Part shown: positions 33,896 through 46,110 of the stretch, piece after piece | Layout of the letters: every line of letters starts with the position of its first letter | Position numbering within the stretch: the stretch's first letter is position 1 | Assembly: GCF_028583425.1 (NCBI RefSeq) | Contig: NC_072800.1 | Coordinates: 8,321,001 to 8,385,000 of the forward strand | Length of the DNA stretch: 64,000 nucleotides | Origin: Eublepharis macularius | Taxonomy: Eukaryota > Chordata > Lepidosauria > Squamata > Eublepharidae | Direction: 5' to 3' | Notes under the pieces: generated by a model | What the model was told of the DNA's origin: nothing | Database searches by the model: none | The model's input: the letters and a program-made list of their open reading frames with translations, nothing else | Program-made: the position numbers and the translations under genes

Positions 33896-34397
33896 TGTCA
33901 ATTCCTGGCAGGTAGATCCCTCAGCCCCTCTCCAGTGAACACACATTGGGTCCAGTAGAAAAGCTTTATTTAGGATTTGACAGTTCAGGTCTGCACTCCA
34001 TCACGGAGCTTGGTAGAAGTGATAAAGCAAGGCAACTGTTATACTTGATTTTCCCGAGCTCAAATAACTGTTAAGTAGTAGTAAACTACTACTACTACTG
34101 TTAAGGTTTTGGCACGCAGCATACATGGGTCCTGTGAGAACCCTTTTTAGTTATGGGTAGACATTCAGTATACAATCATACCTTCCCAGCATCTGGGCGA
34201 AGTAGCAAGAGCTGGCACCTGGACTCTCCAAAGTCAGTGCTAGCTTAGAGGAGCATATTTCTATAAGATAACAGGAAAGGCCCACTCTGGGTCTCAAAAG
34301 GAACACTTGTACTAAGGAGAGAATACATCAGGTTAATAATGAGCATTGTGGTTACAACATACAGTCAATCATGGCATGACTGAACACAGACATGACA
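33896..34397 (-). mobile_element. Solo LTR with 5-bp duplication CACTG
   Basis: The 502-bp block begins TGTCAATTCC and ends ACAGACATGACA on the plus strand, so TG...CA ends on either strand, with CACTG on both sides (33891-33895 and 34398-34402). The minus strand has a polyadenylation-type CTAAATAAAGC near 33970, suggesting minus orientation. No inner region remains. It is not similar to the other two LTR pairs by eye. Confidence 0.75.
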
Positions 34398-34633
34398 CAC
34401 TGCCCTACTCTACTGGTGTAAAGGTATGAGAAATCTCAGACCATGAAGGAGAAGTCCATGGTATGGTTGATGACAGAACACTAGTGCAGAGAGACTTTCA
34501 TGATAACTTGGGTTGCCAACTGCTTGGCTAAAAAAAAGGGGGCTGTCTCTTTAACTGAGGCTCAACAGATGTCAGTGGCGTAGCATGGGGGGGGCAAGAG
34601 GGTGGTCACCCCAGATGCACAATTGGGGGGGGG

Positions 34634-35058
34634 TGTCAGAACTGTGGCTAGATAAAATCCTTACTCCAGTCTGCCTTCTGCAATTAGACAAAAGTCCATT
34701 GTTTCCAAAAAGCATTTAATGAAGAAAAAGATTATTATAGTCCACTGGCCTGAATGCAATATCCAGGTTGGTACATATGCATTGTTACCAATGCCAGGCA
34801 AAGCAAGAGATACATATTAAATATCATAGCTGACCCATCCTCCCCCCACAGTTCTCAAAATATTCCCTTTGAAGCTGCAAAAGCAAAAGCTTCCCCAAGG
34901 CCGGTTCTTGGTGGAACGTTGGTAGCCAAAACAATGCTGGTCTGTGAGATAGCTGCCTGGGAACCTCTGCACCTGGGGAAGAAAGCACTGAACACTGAAA
35001 GGATTAAATATGGAGTCGGTTAAGCATAGGTATACAAAAGAGCATTCTGATCCTGACA
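34634..35058 (-). repeat. Chromovirus 3' LTR
   Basis: 425 bp. On the minus strand it is preceded by a purine tract (CTTAGGGGGGCAGAA), the expected plus-strand primer site. Partner of 40908-41332. Confidence 0.93.
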
Positions 35059-38000
35059 TTCTGCCCCCCCTAAGAAACCCCTCCCCGGTTTATGTGGATA
35101 GCGAGAGTGGAACGCTTTCACCAGCCTAGGGGCATGGACATGTACAGCACTGACCCACTCATCAAACCCAGAATCAAAGTCCTTCCACCTAATTAGGTAA
35201 AACAGCTGTTTTCGTTTAATTTTAGAGTCCAGTATTTGTTGTACTTCGTAGTGGGTCTGGTCATCGATTAACGTTGGAATAGGGGGGCCTTTGATGTGCC
35301 ACTGGTTATCTGTTGGAGCCTTTTTTAGGAGGCTGACATGGAAAGTATCATGCACGTAGCGTAGGTTCTTTGGCAAATCTAAAGCAACAGTCACTTTGTT
35401 GATTACTTTACGCACTGGGAAAGGTCCTAAAAACCTTAAAGCTAGTTTCCTGCTGGTTTGAGATAATTTTAGGTTTTTTGTAGACAGGTAGACAAGATCG
35501 CCAGGTTGTAAATCCCATTCCGCCGCACGGTGGCGGTCTGCGTATTTCTTGTAGTCCTGTTTGGCTTTGTCGAGGTGTTTTTTGATTAGAGTCCATTGTT
35601 GAGCTGCTTCCCCCCACCACTCGGTGACGTCCTGAGAAGCTGTAGTTGGAGGGGGGAGCGCTTCGAACGGGAACGGCTTGAAGTGGAAGCCATAAACTAC
35701 TTTGAAGGGAGTTTCTCCGGTAGACGCGTGTACACTGTTATTATAAGAGAACTCTGCTAACGGGAGCAAATCAACCCAATTGTCTTGTTGGAAGTTGATG
35801 TAGCATCTTAGAAATTGTTCTAATATCTGGTTAGTTTTTTCGGATTGTCTGTCTGTTTCTGGGTGATGGCTTGAACTAAGCCCTTGTTCAATTCCCAGTA
35901 GTTGCAAAAGCTCCCGCCAGAAGTTGGCAACGAATTGCCCGCCGCGATCCGAAATCACCTTGGATGGAAAAGAATGTATTTTCACAATGTTTTTCATAAA
36001 AATATCGGCTAGTTTTCTAGCGGAGGGAATGGTGGTGCACGGTATAAAGTGTGCTTGCTTGGAAAACAAATCGACTACGACCAAAATACAATTATGTCCC
36101 TTAAAGGGAGGTAGATCAGTAATAAAGTCCATAGAAATAATCTCCCATGGTCGACTTGGCGTTTCTAAGGGTTGCAAAAGCCCCGGAGGTTTGCCCTTTC
36201 GAGATTTGGCACTGAGACAGATGGGGCAAGAGGCTACGTATTGGGAAATGTCCTTGCGCATGCCTGGCCACCAAAATTGGCGTTGCACCAAGTGGAACGT
36301 TTTTAAGTAACCGCAGTGACCCGCTGTGGGGGCATCGTGACATCGTTGTAAAACATCCTTTCTCAGACATTTAGGCACATAAAAACGGTCTCCCCAAAGC
36401 CATTCCCCCGTGGCGGATTGTTGCAGTTTGTCTTTGGGCGCCTCCTCCCCCTCCTTCTCCACCTCGGTTTTCAGCTTTTCTCTCCACCCCTGATCGGGTG
36501 ACGGGGAGGGCTTAGCGCGGCTGTGCGTAGTCATCACACCCCCTAACTGCGTAGGCGAAAACACCGTGTCGACCGTCTCCTCCCTTTTGCTTTTATGTTG
36601 GGGCATGCGTGATAGAGCGTCAGCGAGGAAGTTAGTTTTGCCTGGTAGGAAGTTTAAGGTAAAATTGAACTTTGAGAAAAATTCCGCCCACCGCAATTGC
36701 TTGGCGTTTAGTCTGCGAGGGCTGCGCAGGGCCTCTAAGTTTTTGTGATCCGTCCAGACTTCAAACGGATGTCGGGCGCCTTCTAGCCAATGTCTCCAAT
36801 TTGTGAGCGCCGCTTTAACAGCGAAGGCTTCCTTTTCCCACACATTCCAGTTTCTCTCTGCCTCAGAAAACTTTCTAGAAAGGAAGGCGCAAGGTTTAAG
36901 ATTTCCGTCCTCTCCTCGCTGCAATAATACACCCCCAATTGCCATATCGCTGGCATCGACCTGTACTATGAAGGGGCGGTTTTCGTCGGGGGGTTGTAGG
37001 ACGGGTTCTGAGACAAATTGCTCTTTTAATTGATTGAATGCTGCCTCGCATTCGGGTGTCCATGAGAGCTTCGCACCAGGTTTTTTTGCTTGCTCCCCCT
37101 TGTCTTTTGTTTTTAACAGTTCAGTTAAGGGGAGCGTGGTCTGGGCGAAATTAGCAATGAATTCTCTATAGAAATTGGCAAACCCTAGAAACGACTGCAA
37201 TTCTTTTCTGGTGGAGGGGACTTGCCAATTTAATACAGCTTGTATTTTCTCTGGGTCCATTTTCAAGCCCTCTGACGATATACAATAGCCCAGATAAGTG
37301 AGTTTTGTTTTGTGGAACTCACATTTTGAAAGTTTAATAGGCAGTTTGTTATTCATGAGTGTAGTTAGCACCTTTTGTACAAGTTCCACATGTTCCTCCT
37401 CCGTTTGTGAGTAAATCAACACATCATCAAGATACACCACTACCCCCTGGTACAGAAATTCATGTAGGACTTCATTGATCATGGACATGAAAACCGACGG
37501 GGCGCCAGTCAAGCCGAAAGGCATTACTAAGTATTCATATTGTCCGAGTGGGGTATTAAACGCGGTTTTCCATCCATCCCCTTCTCGGATACGGACATGA
37601 AAGTAAGCATCTTTTAAATCCAATTTAGTAAAGATCTTACCTTGGGCCACGATGTTGAGTAGATCTTTGATGAGTGGAATGGGGTAGGCGTTGCTAGCGG
37701 ACACCGCGTTTAGTCCCCGAAAATCAGTACACAGTCTCAAGCCCCCATCCTTCTTTTTCACGAACAACACTGGGGCTGCATGGGGACTATTAGCTGGGCG
37801 GATGAACCCCCTTTGCAAATTGAGATCAATGAACTTCCGAAGTTCGTCTCTTTCGTTGGGGCTCATAGGGTATAACCGACCCTTCGGCAGTGAGGCCCCT
37901 GGTAAAATCTCCACAGCACAGTCTGTCCTCCTATGCGGAGGGAGCGTATTGGCTTCTTCTTCTGTGAAGGCTTTAGTGAATGCCCTATATTGTTTAGGTA

Positions 38001-40907
38001 TTTGGTTAATTTCTTCTTGGGTGAGTAGAGCTGAATCAGACATAAGTGGGATTTCTTCCCCAGTTTTGATCCCAACGATGATTTTTGCACGATTCATGGG
38101 TGAAAGTAATACTCCCTTCTGCCCAATCAATGTGGGGGTTGTGATCACACAACCATCGGCTTCCCAGTATCAGGGGATATTTAGCTGTGGCACTAATGAC
38201 AAAGGATCTGACTTCCCAATGTGGTCCCATGCCGGTTATGATCGGAGCAGTCTCTGTGGTAACTGGATTCATGTTAGTGCCATCCATTTGTTCAAAAATG
38301 ACAGGTATATCCAAATCTTTCACTGGGAGTACTAGTCCATTAACTAAGGCAGGTGCAATAATGTCTCTAGAGCAGCCCGAATCAATAAGCGCTTGCACAC
38401 GGATGTGCATCTTCTTGTCAGCATTTACTAACGTTACAGGAATAAACAGTATGGACCCCGGGGGTCGGTTCAACACCGGACCAGACTTACGTGTGATCTG
38501 CCGTTTGGGTCCTTTTACGACAGATCCATTTCGTTTCCCGACTCCGGGCTCTCGGGATTTCCCTCCCCTATCAGGGCTGTTTGATCGTCCTCGGTGATCT
38601 CCTCCAACTCCAGTCCTCTATCTGGGAAACTTTTTCTTGGCGCTCCCCTACTCCTCGGGGCAGCTCTGGGTACCGGAGAAGGGCGCGGTAGCGCCGGGCT
38701 GGTTAGGGGAGCTGGGCGTCGTAATTGGAGTGGAGGTCTTTGAACAGGCCGATATGGGCATTGCGCTGTGAAATGGCCACCCTGGCCGCACTGTAAGCAC
38801 AATCCCTGTTGCCATCTAGCATCTCGCGCTCCCCGGGTGGCATACCCAGTTCCCCTGCTCCCTCTCAGAGACAAAGGTGTGGAGGAGCGTCTTTGGCTCG
38901 GGGGTTGCTGATGTTGTTCCGCTAGGCGAACTTCCAGGAGTCGATTTTCAACTTCGCAAGTCAACTGTATCCATCCTAACAGTGTAGGCGGATTGTCTTG
39001 CATGAGCGCTCGGTCTAGTAATTTTGGATTCAATCCTTGTTTATACAAGATGATCTTGGTGGACTCCTCGCACCTCGGGCATTTGGCAGCGAGCTGTCGG
39101 AATTGTGTGGCATAGTCTCTAGCCGACATGCTGCCTTGTCTAATTGCTTGCAACTCCGTTCTAGCCCGAGTTTCCTCCAAGGGATCTTCATATTGTGCCC
39201 GAATGGCATCCACTAACCCTTGGAGAGTTTCTAACTCGGGGGCCCCCACATTATATAGTCCCACGTACCAGTCAGCAGCTTTACCTTGGAGACGCGATCC
39301 CAGATGCTCTATCTGACTGGCTTCGCTTCCAAACAGGTGTCCCCAATGATTAAAAAATTGCACCACTTGTACCAGGAAAAATCCCAATTTGGAAGGGTCT
39401 CCATCAAAAGTAGCGTCCAGTTTGACCCATCCCATGGGTAAATCCTGTCTGGGGGTTTGATCTGGCATGGGATAAACATCCATTGGCCCCAGTTGCAGCG
39501 GGGGCTGCCGCGGGTGGGGATACGGTTGAGGTTGGGGGGCCGGTTGCCTTGGCGTCGGCTGCAGGTGCAGAGATTGTAGGGGCGGAGGGTCCACCGGCCC
39601 CGTTAGTGGTATCGACCCCGGAGACGGCAGGGGTCCCCTCGGTGTCGGCTGGCGCGGCGTCGGTCGGGTTGGCGCTGGTCGGGTGGGGCGAGGTCCCCTC
39701 GGCGAGGTCTGCGTTCCTTGAACCACCCGCGGCGTAATTGGTTGACTTGCTTGGGTTGTCGGTGGGTAAACTATAGGGGAAGTCGGCCCGCGTGGTTGTG
39801 CCTGCAAAGTTCCTGGAACCACCGTCGGTGTGGTGGGCTGAGTCGCTTGGGTGGTTGGCGGAGGAATTATAGGGGAAGCCGGTCTGCGCGGCGGTTCTTC
39901 CTCCTCCTCCTCCGTCTCCTCGCTGCTGCTGGTATCAGTGGTTGCAGGCTGGTCTGGGTACCGGTCGTCCAGACACGGTTCACCACCTTCTCCCGTCAAG
40001 AGGGATCCCCCTCCAGTGGCCCCAATCTCCTCACCCGTTTCCGACGGTTGCTGCGGCCATATCTGGTCTTGCAAGTTAGCCAGACTCTGGCTAATGCCAG
40101 ACAGGCCCGTTGGCGGGGCCCTGTCTCTGTCTCCCGCCACTAAGACTGAAAGCAGATGTACAGCGTTGGCTAGACTCTCTTCCATATTCTGTAGTCTGTT
40201 CTCCAACCTCTGTACTCTGTCTGTGGACTGCTGCGGATCCCCCGTATCCCCAGTAGTTGGAGGGGTTGTCGGGTGGTCCGTGCTCAGCGTCTGTTGCCAC
40301 GGCAGGGGTGCTTCCACCCCTTGTTCCTCCTGCGACCGCGCAGCAAGTACACCTTTGGTTAATCCAGTGATTGCTGAAATCCCAGAATCAATGGCAACGG
40401 TTCTACTCTGGATCTGTGCCCATTGGTGCTCTCTGACATCTGGTTCCCCCGCTCTCGGGGTGACTTCAGCATAGTCCCAGCTCAGAGCACTTCGTTGGGA
40501 AGTATCCCCTTCCGTTCGCTCAGCCGTCCGGTTCCAGAACAGCCATGGACGGCCCTCAGCTTGCTCCGGTATAGATCCCAGGCTACGCCGGCTGTCCAAC
40601 TGTATTTGGGTAAACATCGCGCTGATCCTCCGCTCCCTCGTCTCTCTGGGCCGGGCGCCCCACTGCGTCGGGGTCGGCACGCTGAACAATGGAATGGCTG
40701 ATGCGCTGGGCCTCGTTCTCTCCGTACTGGGAGCGAGGGTAAAAATGGTTGTAACCGTGGATCCTTGTCTCCTTGGCACAACTTGAGAGGATTCCGAGCC
40801 TCGGGGACCGGGAGAGACATACGGATCGAACAAAGGGTCCCGGGGCGGGACAGCTTTGGAGTCCGTTTGATCCGGTTGAGGCATTGGAAAGATGATTGGT
40901 AACAAAA

Positions 40908-41332
40908 TGTCAGAACTGTGGCTAGATAAAATCCTTACTCCAGTCTGCCTTCTGCAATTAGACAAAAGTCCATTGTTTCCAAAAAGCATTTAATGAAGAA
41001 AAAGATTATTATAGTCCACTGGCCTGAATGCAATATCCAGGTTGGTACATATGCATTGTTACCAATGCCAGGCAAAGCAAGAGATACATATTAAATATCA
41101 TAGCTGACCCATCCTCCCCCCACAGTTCTCAAAATATTCCCTTTGAAGCTGCAAAAGCGAAAGCTTCCCCAAGGCCGGTTCTTGGTGGAACGTCGGTAGC
41201 CAAAACAATGCTGGTCTGTGAGATAGCTGCCTGGGAACCTCTGCACCTGGGGAAGAAAGCACTGAACACTGAAAGGATTAAATATGGAGTCGGTTAAGCA
41301 TAGGTATACAAAAGAGCATTCTGATCCTGACA
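40908..41332 (-). repeat. Chromovirus 5' LTR with promoter
   Basis: 425 bp. On the minus strand a TATA-like TATTTAATA (41097-41089) lies about 23-31 bp before ATTGGTAACAA (41066-41056). That 11-mer is the exact complement of TTGTTACCAAT at 40905-40895, just inside the LTR. This fits a transcript starting at about 41066 whose first bases pair with the primer site. Confidence 0.85.
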
Positions 41333-41765
41333 GGGGGTTTGCCACAGAGTGCTGCGCCGAGGACAGCCTGTGCCCTGGCCACCTGTAGTGCCCTGGCCAC
41401 CTGCCATGCTGATGGGGCGGCCATCCTGTGGCTGAGGAATGCACCAAGCCAGCGGTGATGCTTGCAGCTCCCATGGAGAGCTGCCTGATGGGAGCGGGGA
41501 GGTGAGCAGCACGAATTGCAGGAGTGCTCCCACACCCTGCATGATGATGTTACTTCCAGTGATGTCATCACACACTCCTGGGACCGCGCACATGTGAAGC
41601 TCAGGAATTACTCCGGGCATTCCAAACCCACACTACGCCACTGGTGGATGTTACTTACCTCCGTGCCATGGGCAGCTTCAACTGCCCATTTCCATACATT
41701 AAGCCTGTATTCAAGAAGCGGGACGTTTTTGTTGGCAGCCTGGAAATTCTAGAAGGGTAGGCATG

Positions 41766-41905
41766 TTAATTGGTTGCAACAAAAATAGACAGGAGTCTTG
41801 TGGTTCCTTAGAGGCTGACAAAACTTTATTCCAACATCAGCTTCCATAGAACAGAGCCTGCTTCTTCAGTGACAATGAGTGGATGCTCACTAGGTTGTCA
41901 CTGTG
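41766..41905. repeat. Partial copy of the long-hairpin repeat
   Basis: AGACAGGAGTCTTGTGGTTC, TTAGAGGCTGACAAAACTTT and GCCTGCTTCTTCAGTGACAA resemble the 'ACTGGACTCTT / GGTGCTACTGG' palindromic family seen at 46062, 49565 and 54090. Decayed. Confidence 0.4.
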
Positions 41906-42040
41906 TGTCAGAGGAAGGAGAGCAAGCAAACAGCAGGGTCAAAAGTTATGTTAAAGTGGTTAACACATGTAATGGGTAGGAAGTCTTGGGTTTTGATAAG
42001 TAGTTAACACTTATAGTGAGATAAAAATGCCAAATCAGTT

Positions 42041-43711
42041 TATCAGAATTTGTCTGGGCAGGAAAGAAACCAAGAGTCAAGATGAAAGTTCTTTGTGACG
42101 CTAAGGAAAGAGGAGGAATGCAGTTACCTGATTTAAGACTTTACCATGAAGCGATATGTTTGGTGTGGCTAAAAGAATGGGTGTCTTTGACCAATCATAA
42201 GCTATTAATGTTGGAAGGATATAATAAATTATTTGGATGGCACGCATATATGTGGTATGGAAAGTATAATATGGATGCAATGTTTCAGCATCACTACCTT
42301 AGAAGAAATCTACTGTTTACCTGGCTCAAGTACAAGAAATTTATAGAGTTAAAGAAACCACTTTGGATTGTTCCAGCTGAAGTAATCAACCTAAATATGG
42401 AATATCAGGGAAAGGAATGGCTTACCCTCAAAGAATTAACAGTATTAGAAAATGATGGGTTGAAACTTAAGCGAAACAAGGAGTTGCCATTTAAATATGG
42501 TTGGTTACAATATAGACAAATTAAAGATTTATTTGATTCAGAACATAGAAAGAATGGTTTTAGAATTAAAAATTCAGAACTAGAGGAACTATTATTGGGA
42601 GATAATAGTAAAGCAATATCTAAAATGTATAAGTTGTTATTGAAGTGGTTTACAGAAGATGAAACAGTCAAGGTGCAAATGGTAAAATGGGCCATAAATT
42701 GTAATAAGGAAATAGCGATGGAAGCATGGGAACAATTATGGAAAAATACCTTAAAAATATCAACTTGTACCAGTATTAAAGAGAATGGTTACAAAATGCT
42801 GTATAGATGGTACTTAACACAGAAAAAATTATCCATAGCTAACAAACAGTTATCGAATAAATGTTGGAAATGTAAGGAGCATGAAGGTTCTCTATTTCAT
42901 ATGTGGTGGACTTGCCAAAAGGCTAGAGACTTCTGGTCTAGAATATGTGCTGAAGTGTCTTTGATATTACAATATAATGTTGCTAAAAATCCAGAAATGT
43001 TATTACTATCTTTACATTTAGAAGAGGTCAATAGAAATGATAAGATATTGTTGTATTATATGATAGTAGCAGCAAGAATTCTATATGCTCAATATTGGAA
43101 AAAAGAAGTACCGAATATTGAAGAATGGACAAGGAAGCTGTTGTACATGGCCGAAATGGACAAACTAACAAGAAATCTGAAAGAGCAAGATCCAGAAACG
43201 TTCCTGGAAGACTGGAAGAAGTTTAAGAAATATTTGGAAAAGAAATGCGATGTTAAAGGACAATTGTGGTCTTTGGAGGGATTTTAAACTTCATTAAGTA
43301 AGATTTAAACGAAGGGAATATATATTAAGATCTGTACCATGGTTAACATAATATAATTGTAATATAGTGAAATAATAATCTGAAAGAGCAAGATCCAGAA
43401 ACGTTCCTGGAAGAAGTTTAAGAAATATTTGGAAAAGAAATGCGATGTTAAAGGACAATTGTGGTCTTTGGAGGGATTTTAAACTTCATTAAGTAAGATT
43501 TTAACTAAGGGAATATATATTAAGATCTGTACCATGGTTAACATAATATAATTGTAATATAGTGAAATAATAAATAAAGTGTTGGAAGTCAGTAGAGAAT
43601 AGGGGGAGGGGTGGGGTTATATATTTATAAAGGTTTAGTTTGGATAAGCTGTATGTATTTACCAACTATTTTATATCACCTCATCCAATAAAATCTATTT
43701 TTTAAAAAAAA
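42041..43711 (+). mobile_element. 5'-truncated L1 LINE with partial 3' duplication
   Basis: ORF2 C-terminal part in one open frame to 43287, entered upstream of the ATG at 42082 (FVWAGKKPRVKMKVL) and including CWKCKEHEGSLFHMWWTC, the L1 C-terminal cysteine-histidine motif. The 3' end is CATCCAATAAAATC plus a T/A tail. Flanks GCCAAATCAGTT (42029-42040) and GCCAGATCAGTT (43712-43723) differ at one base and are likely target duplications. The last 200 bp including the end of ORF2 is duplicated in tandem (43178-43379 and 43380-43573), with a short deletion in the second copy. Confidence 0.88.
43380..43573 (+). repeat. Tandem duplication of L1 3' segment
   Basis: Starts CTGAAAGAGCAAGATCCAGA like 43179 and ends ATATAGTGAAATAATAA like 43378. 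The second copy lacks a few bases of the ORF2 tail. It probably arose after or during insertion. Confidence 0.85.
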
Positions 43712-43723
43712 GCCAGATCAGTT

Positions 43724-45240
43724 GTTCTGTGCAGAAGGAGATGATATGAAATGGATCTAAATTCAGTACTTCCGTCCTGGAGACTCCCCTTGAAGTTATT
43801 TTGTTACAGGATGGTGGCTTTCCAGTCAGAAACTACCTTGGGATATTGAAATCTTCTCCCACTAGTTTCCAAATACTGTTTCTTTTTCTTAAGAAAATCT
43901 AAAGAATAAATAGACACAATTCTGGCATTAAAAGTTGCAGTATTAGAACTTATTTTGTATTGCCGGTATCCTAAGCCTAGGTAGAAAATAATGCCCAGTC
44001 ATGAGAAAACAGTGGCTATCATCAAGTGCATGACTGTGCAATGAAGGTCTGGCTGGGAGCAAAGACATGGAAGAACTCCGAAGCATTTCCGACACTGCAG
44101 AAGAACATCTGGTATCATACACACCTGCTAGTTGGTAATGGCCTATTGCAATCGTATTGATCTGATACCAGCTAGACCTGCTGCAAATCATGCAGTAGCT
44201 GTAGGTTGAGTCACAGTTACCTGCACGAGCATTGGGCTACATGTGCTGCACCAGGAATTACTGGAATGGAGGGGAATGGCTCTATGGCAAGGCATCCTAT
44301 CTCTAACCCCAACCATGGCATTCTTCGATACAAGCATTGTTAGAGCAGCCAGGGGCTGCACTTCATGGCCGAAGTCTCCACGTGACCATAGATGTGAATT
44401 AGCCCTCATTCTGTGCAAACCATTTTCTGCAACGTGGCAAGATCCATGCTTATTTTTAGAACAGAAGCATGCGTTAAATCTTTTCTGCTCCAAACATCTT
44501 GGTGTTTTCAATATGAGAAAATCAAATTATGAAAAAAATGTTGATCATATTCTTTTTTCTTCTACATTAAAGCAGCTGTACCACAACTAATTCAAAGTAG
44601 AACTTGGGGTGGGAGAGTTAGAAGCTGTTGTTAATTACAGGCATGTGACAAACGTGGGTCATAACTGATTAAATGTTATCCTTAGGCTTATCCCTGGGAT
44701 AAATGGTGAGCCCTGCAAAAAACAAAAAACAAAGGCAGTAGCAGACGGGAAAGGGATGTAAAATGATAAACAGTATTTTTTTATATACAAAAAGCACTTT
44801 AGACTGTTTTGTTGGTTTTGTTCATCCTTCAGACTGACATTTATTATCCAAGGGGCATTTAAAATTAGATGACCACTTTTAGAGAATAATATTTTAAATA
44901 GTTACAAATGTTTAAAAAAAACCCACACCCAAATATTCTTGGATGATAAATAACCTCATACAACTCCACATAACCATTATCAAATATTTACGTAGCATAA
45001 AATGCTAAATTCTCTTTATTGGTAGTTTGAAATAGATCTGAGTTGGCAAACATTAAAAATACAGTCAAACTACACCACAATCAGCTGGGAGAAAAACATG
45101 TTCCTGCTTGAGAAGCCCTTTTTTTTCTTTTCATGTTCTTCATCGCAATACCCTGGAGAGCTTAGTTTGAAAGCTTACAAGTGGAAGCCAGCATTCAAAG
45201 GTAGACATCTGACGTCAGTTCTTTTAGTAACACTGAAAAG
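43724..45240. other. Unannotated sequence
   Basis: No recognisable gene. A minus-strand open frame at 44511-44188 and a plus one at 44243-44590 show no family motif. Confidence 0.35.
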
Positions 45241-45244
45241 CTTT

Positions 45245-45355
45245 TTATTAGTTGGTTGTTGGGGGTTTTCCGGGCTGTATTGCCGTGGTCTTGGCATTGT
45301 AGTTCCTGACGTTTCGCCAGCAGCTGTGGCTGGCATCTTCAGAGGTGTAGCCTCT
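45245..45355 (+). repeat. Dispersed repeat 'CGGGCTGTATTGCC'
   Basis: GGTTTTCCGGGCTGTATTGC, GTAGTTCCTGACGTTTCGCC and GTGGCTGGCATCTTCAGAGG are words of a repeat common in reptile genomes, to my knowledge of uncertain class. Only this copy is visible here. Confidence 0.5.
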
Positions 45356-45359
45356 TTTT

Positions 45360-46060
45360 ATTAGTCTTTCATAATCCATAATTCATAAATTAGTCTTTCA
45401 TAATCCAAAGTTCAAATTCTTATTTTAAACGGCAGTTGTAGTATTTGAACAAAGTTATTTCAGTTCTTGTAGCAAAGTACAGGGAATAAATGCAGACTGA
45501 CGGAGTTTGCTTGATGGGTTTTGTGAGGTAATCAACGTGTTTGAGAATGTGAAAGAATAAGCCCCACAAAGTGGCAGATGACTTCATAAATGACCCTGTA
45601 GGAATCCAGTGCGTTTGGCTGATGGCCTCTAAAGGTAAGATCTTAAAATCATTTCTCCTTTTGAAGAGACCTGTAAAAACTTACTTGTAGCCAATGGATT
45701 TTTAAAGAAATGAATGGACAGAACTGGTACCTCTGTGTCTCATTTTTAAACACATACACACACAAGCCATGTTCCCCAATTAATTTTGAGATTCATTCAT
45801 AAACTTTGGGGATTTTTAAATTTCATCTTCCAAAGTTACAAAACAAGATGTTCCTTTTTCATTGAGCTTTTATAATTTTTGTTTGAGCTGTGGTTTATTT
45901 GAGGGTTCCTTGAGTTTGCTGATTTGAGGGATTTGTATGGGGGTTTAATGATTTTTCTAATTGATATTTGAGGGGAGAAAGTAAATAAAGCAGTATCTGA
46001 AGAAACTTGTGGTAAAGTGGTCTAGAACAGAGTAAAAAATAATACTTCAATTAATAAAAA
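45360..46060. other. Unannotated AT-rich sequence
   Basis: No recognisable gene or repeat. Confidence 0.3.
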
Positions 46061-46110
46061 TAGTTTCAGGTGGGTACCTGTGTTGGTCTGCAGTAGAAGA
46101 GCAAGATATG

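Larger units (their letters stand above)
34634..41332 (-). mobile_element. Chromovirus (Gypsy) LTR fossil, sushi/Tf1-like
   Basis: Two 425-bp LTRs (34634-35058 and 40908-41332) with TG...CA ends differ at about two bases, and GGGGG flanks both sides. On the minus strand the parts in order are gag (from about 40884; zinc knuckle CLQCGQGGHFTAQC), protease (ALIDSGCSRDIIAP), reverse transcriptase (YPIPLIKDLL, VVYLDDVLIYS), RNase H (VDASDMAIGGVLL), integrase (zinc-binding region with CPIC, core MDFITDLPPF and ISDRGGQF) and a C-terminal chromodomain (FYLIRWKDFDSGFDEWV). The chromodomain defines the chromoviruses. The leader is only about 23 bp, and its sequence is complementary to part of the LTR, as in self-priming elements. 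The copy is young and looks nearly whole, with about one or two breaks. Confidence 0.93.
34573..41643. mobile_element. hAT element split by the chromovirus
   Basis: The left end CAGTGGCGTAGC at 34573 and the right end GTAGTGTGGG/ACTACGCCACTG at about 41632-41643 are hAT-type inverted termini. Flanks ACAGATGT and GTGGATGT agree at five of eight bases. The retained body (34573-34633 and 41333-41643) includes a CCAGTGATGTCATCACAC word and has no transposase. The chromovirus lies in its G-rich part. Confidence 0.65.
34510..41740. mobile_element. Outer MITE-like element of a three-deep nest
   Basis: Left end GGTTGCCAACTGCTTGGC with CTGTCTCTTTAACTGAGGC; right end ATTAAGCCTGTATTC, GGGACGTTTTTGTTGGCAGC. 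The words are roughly inverted copies of each other, so the two pieces look like one short element split by the hAT element at 34573. No target duplication was seen. Confidence 0.4.

Noticed and set aside
44188-44590. Opposed frames of 107 and 115 codons
   Set aside because: No recognisable domain, start context or splice sites.
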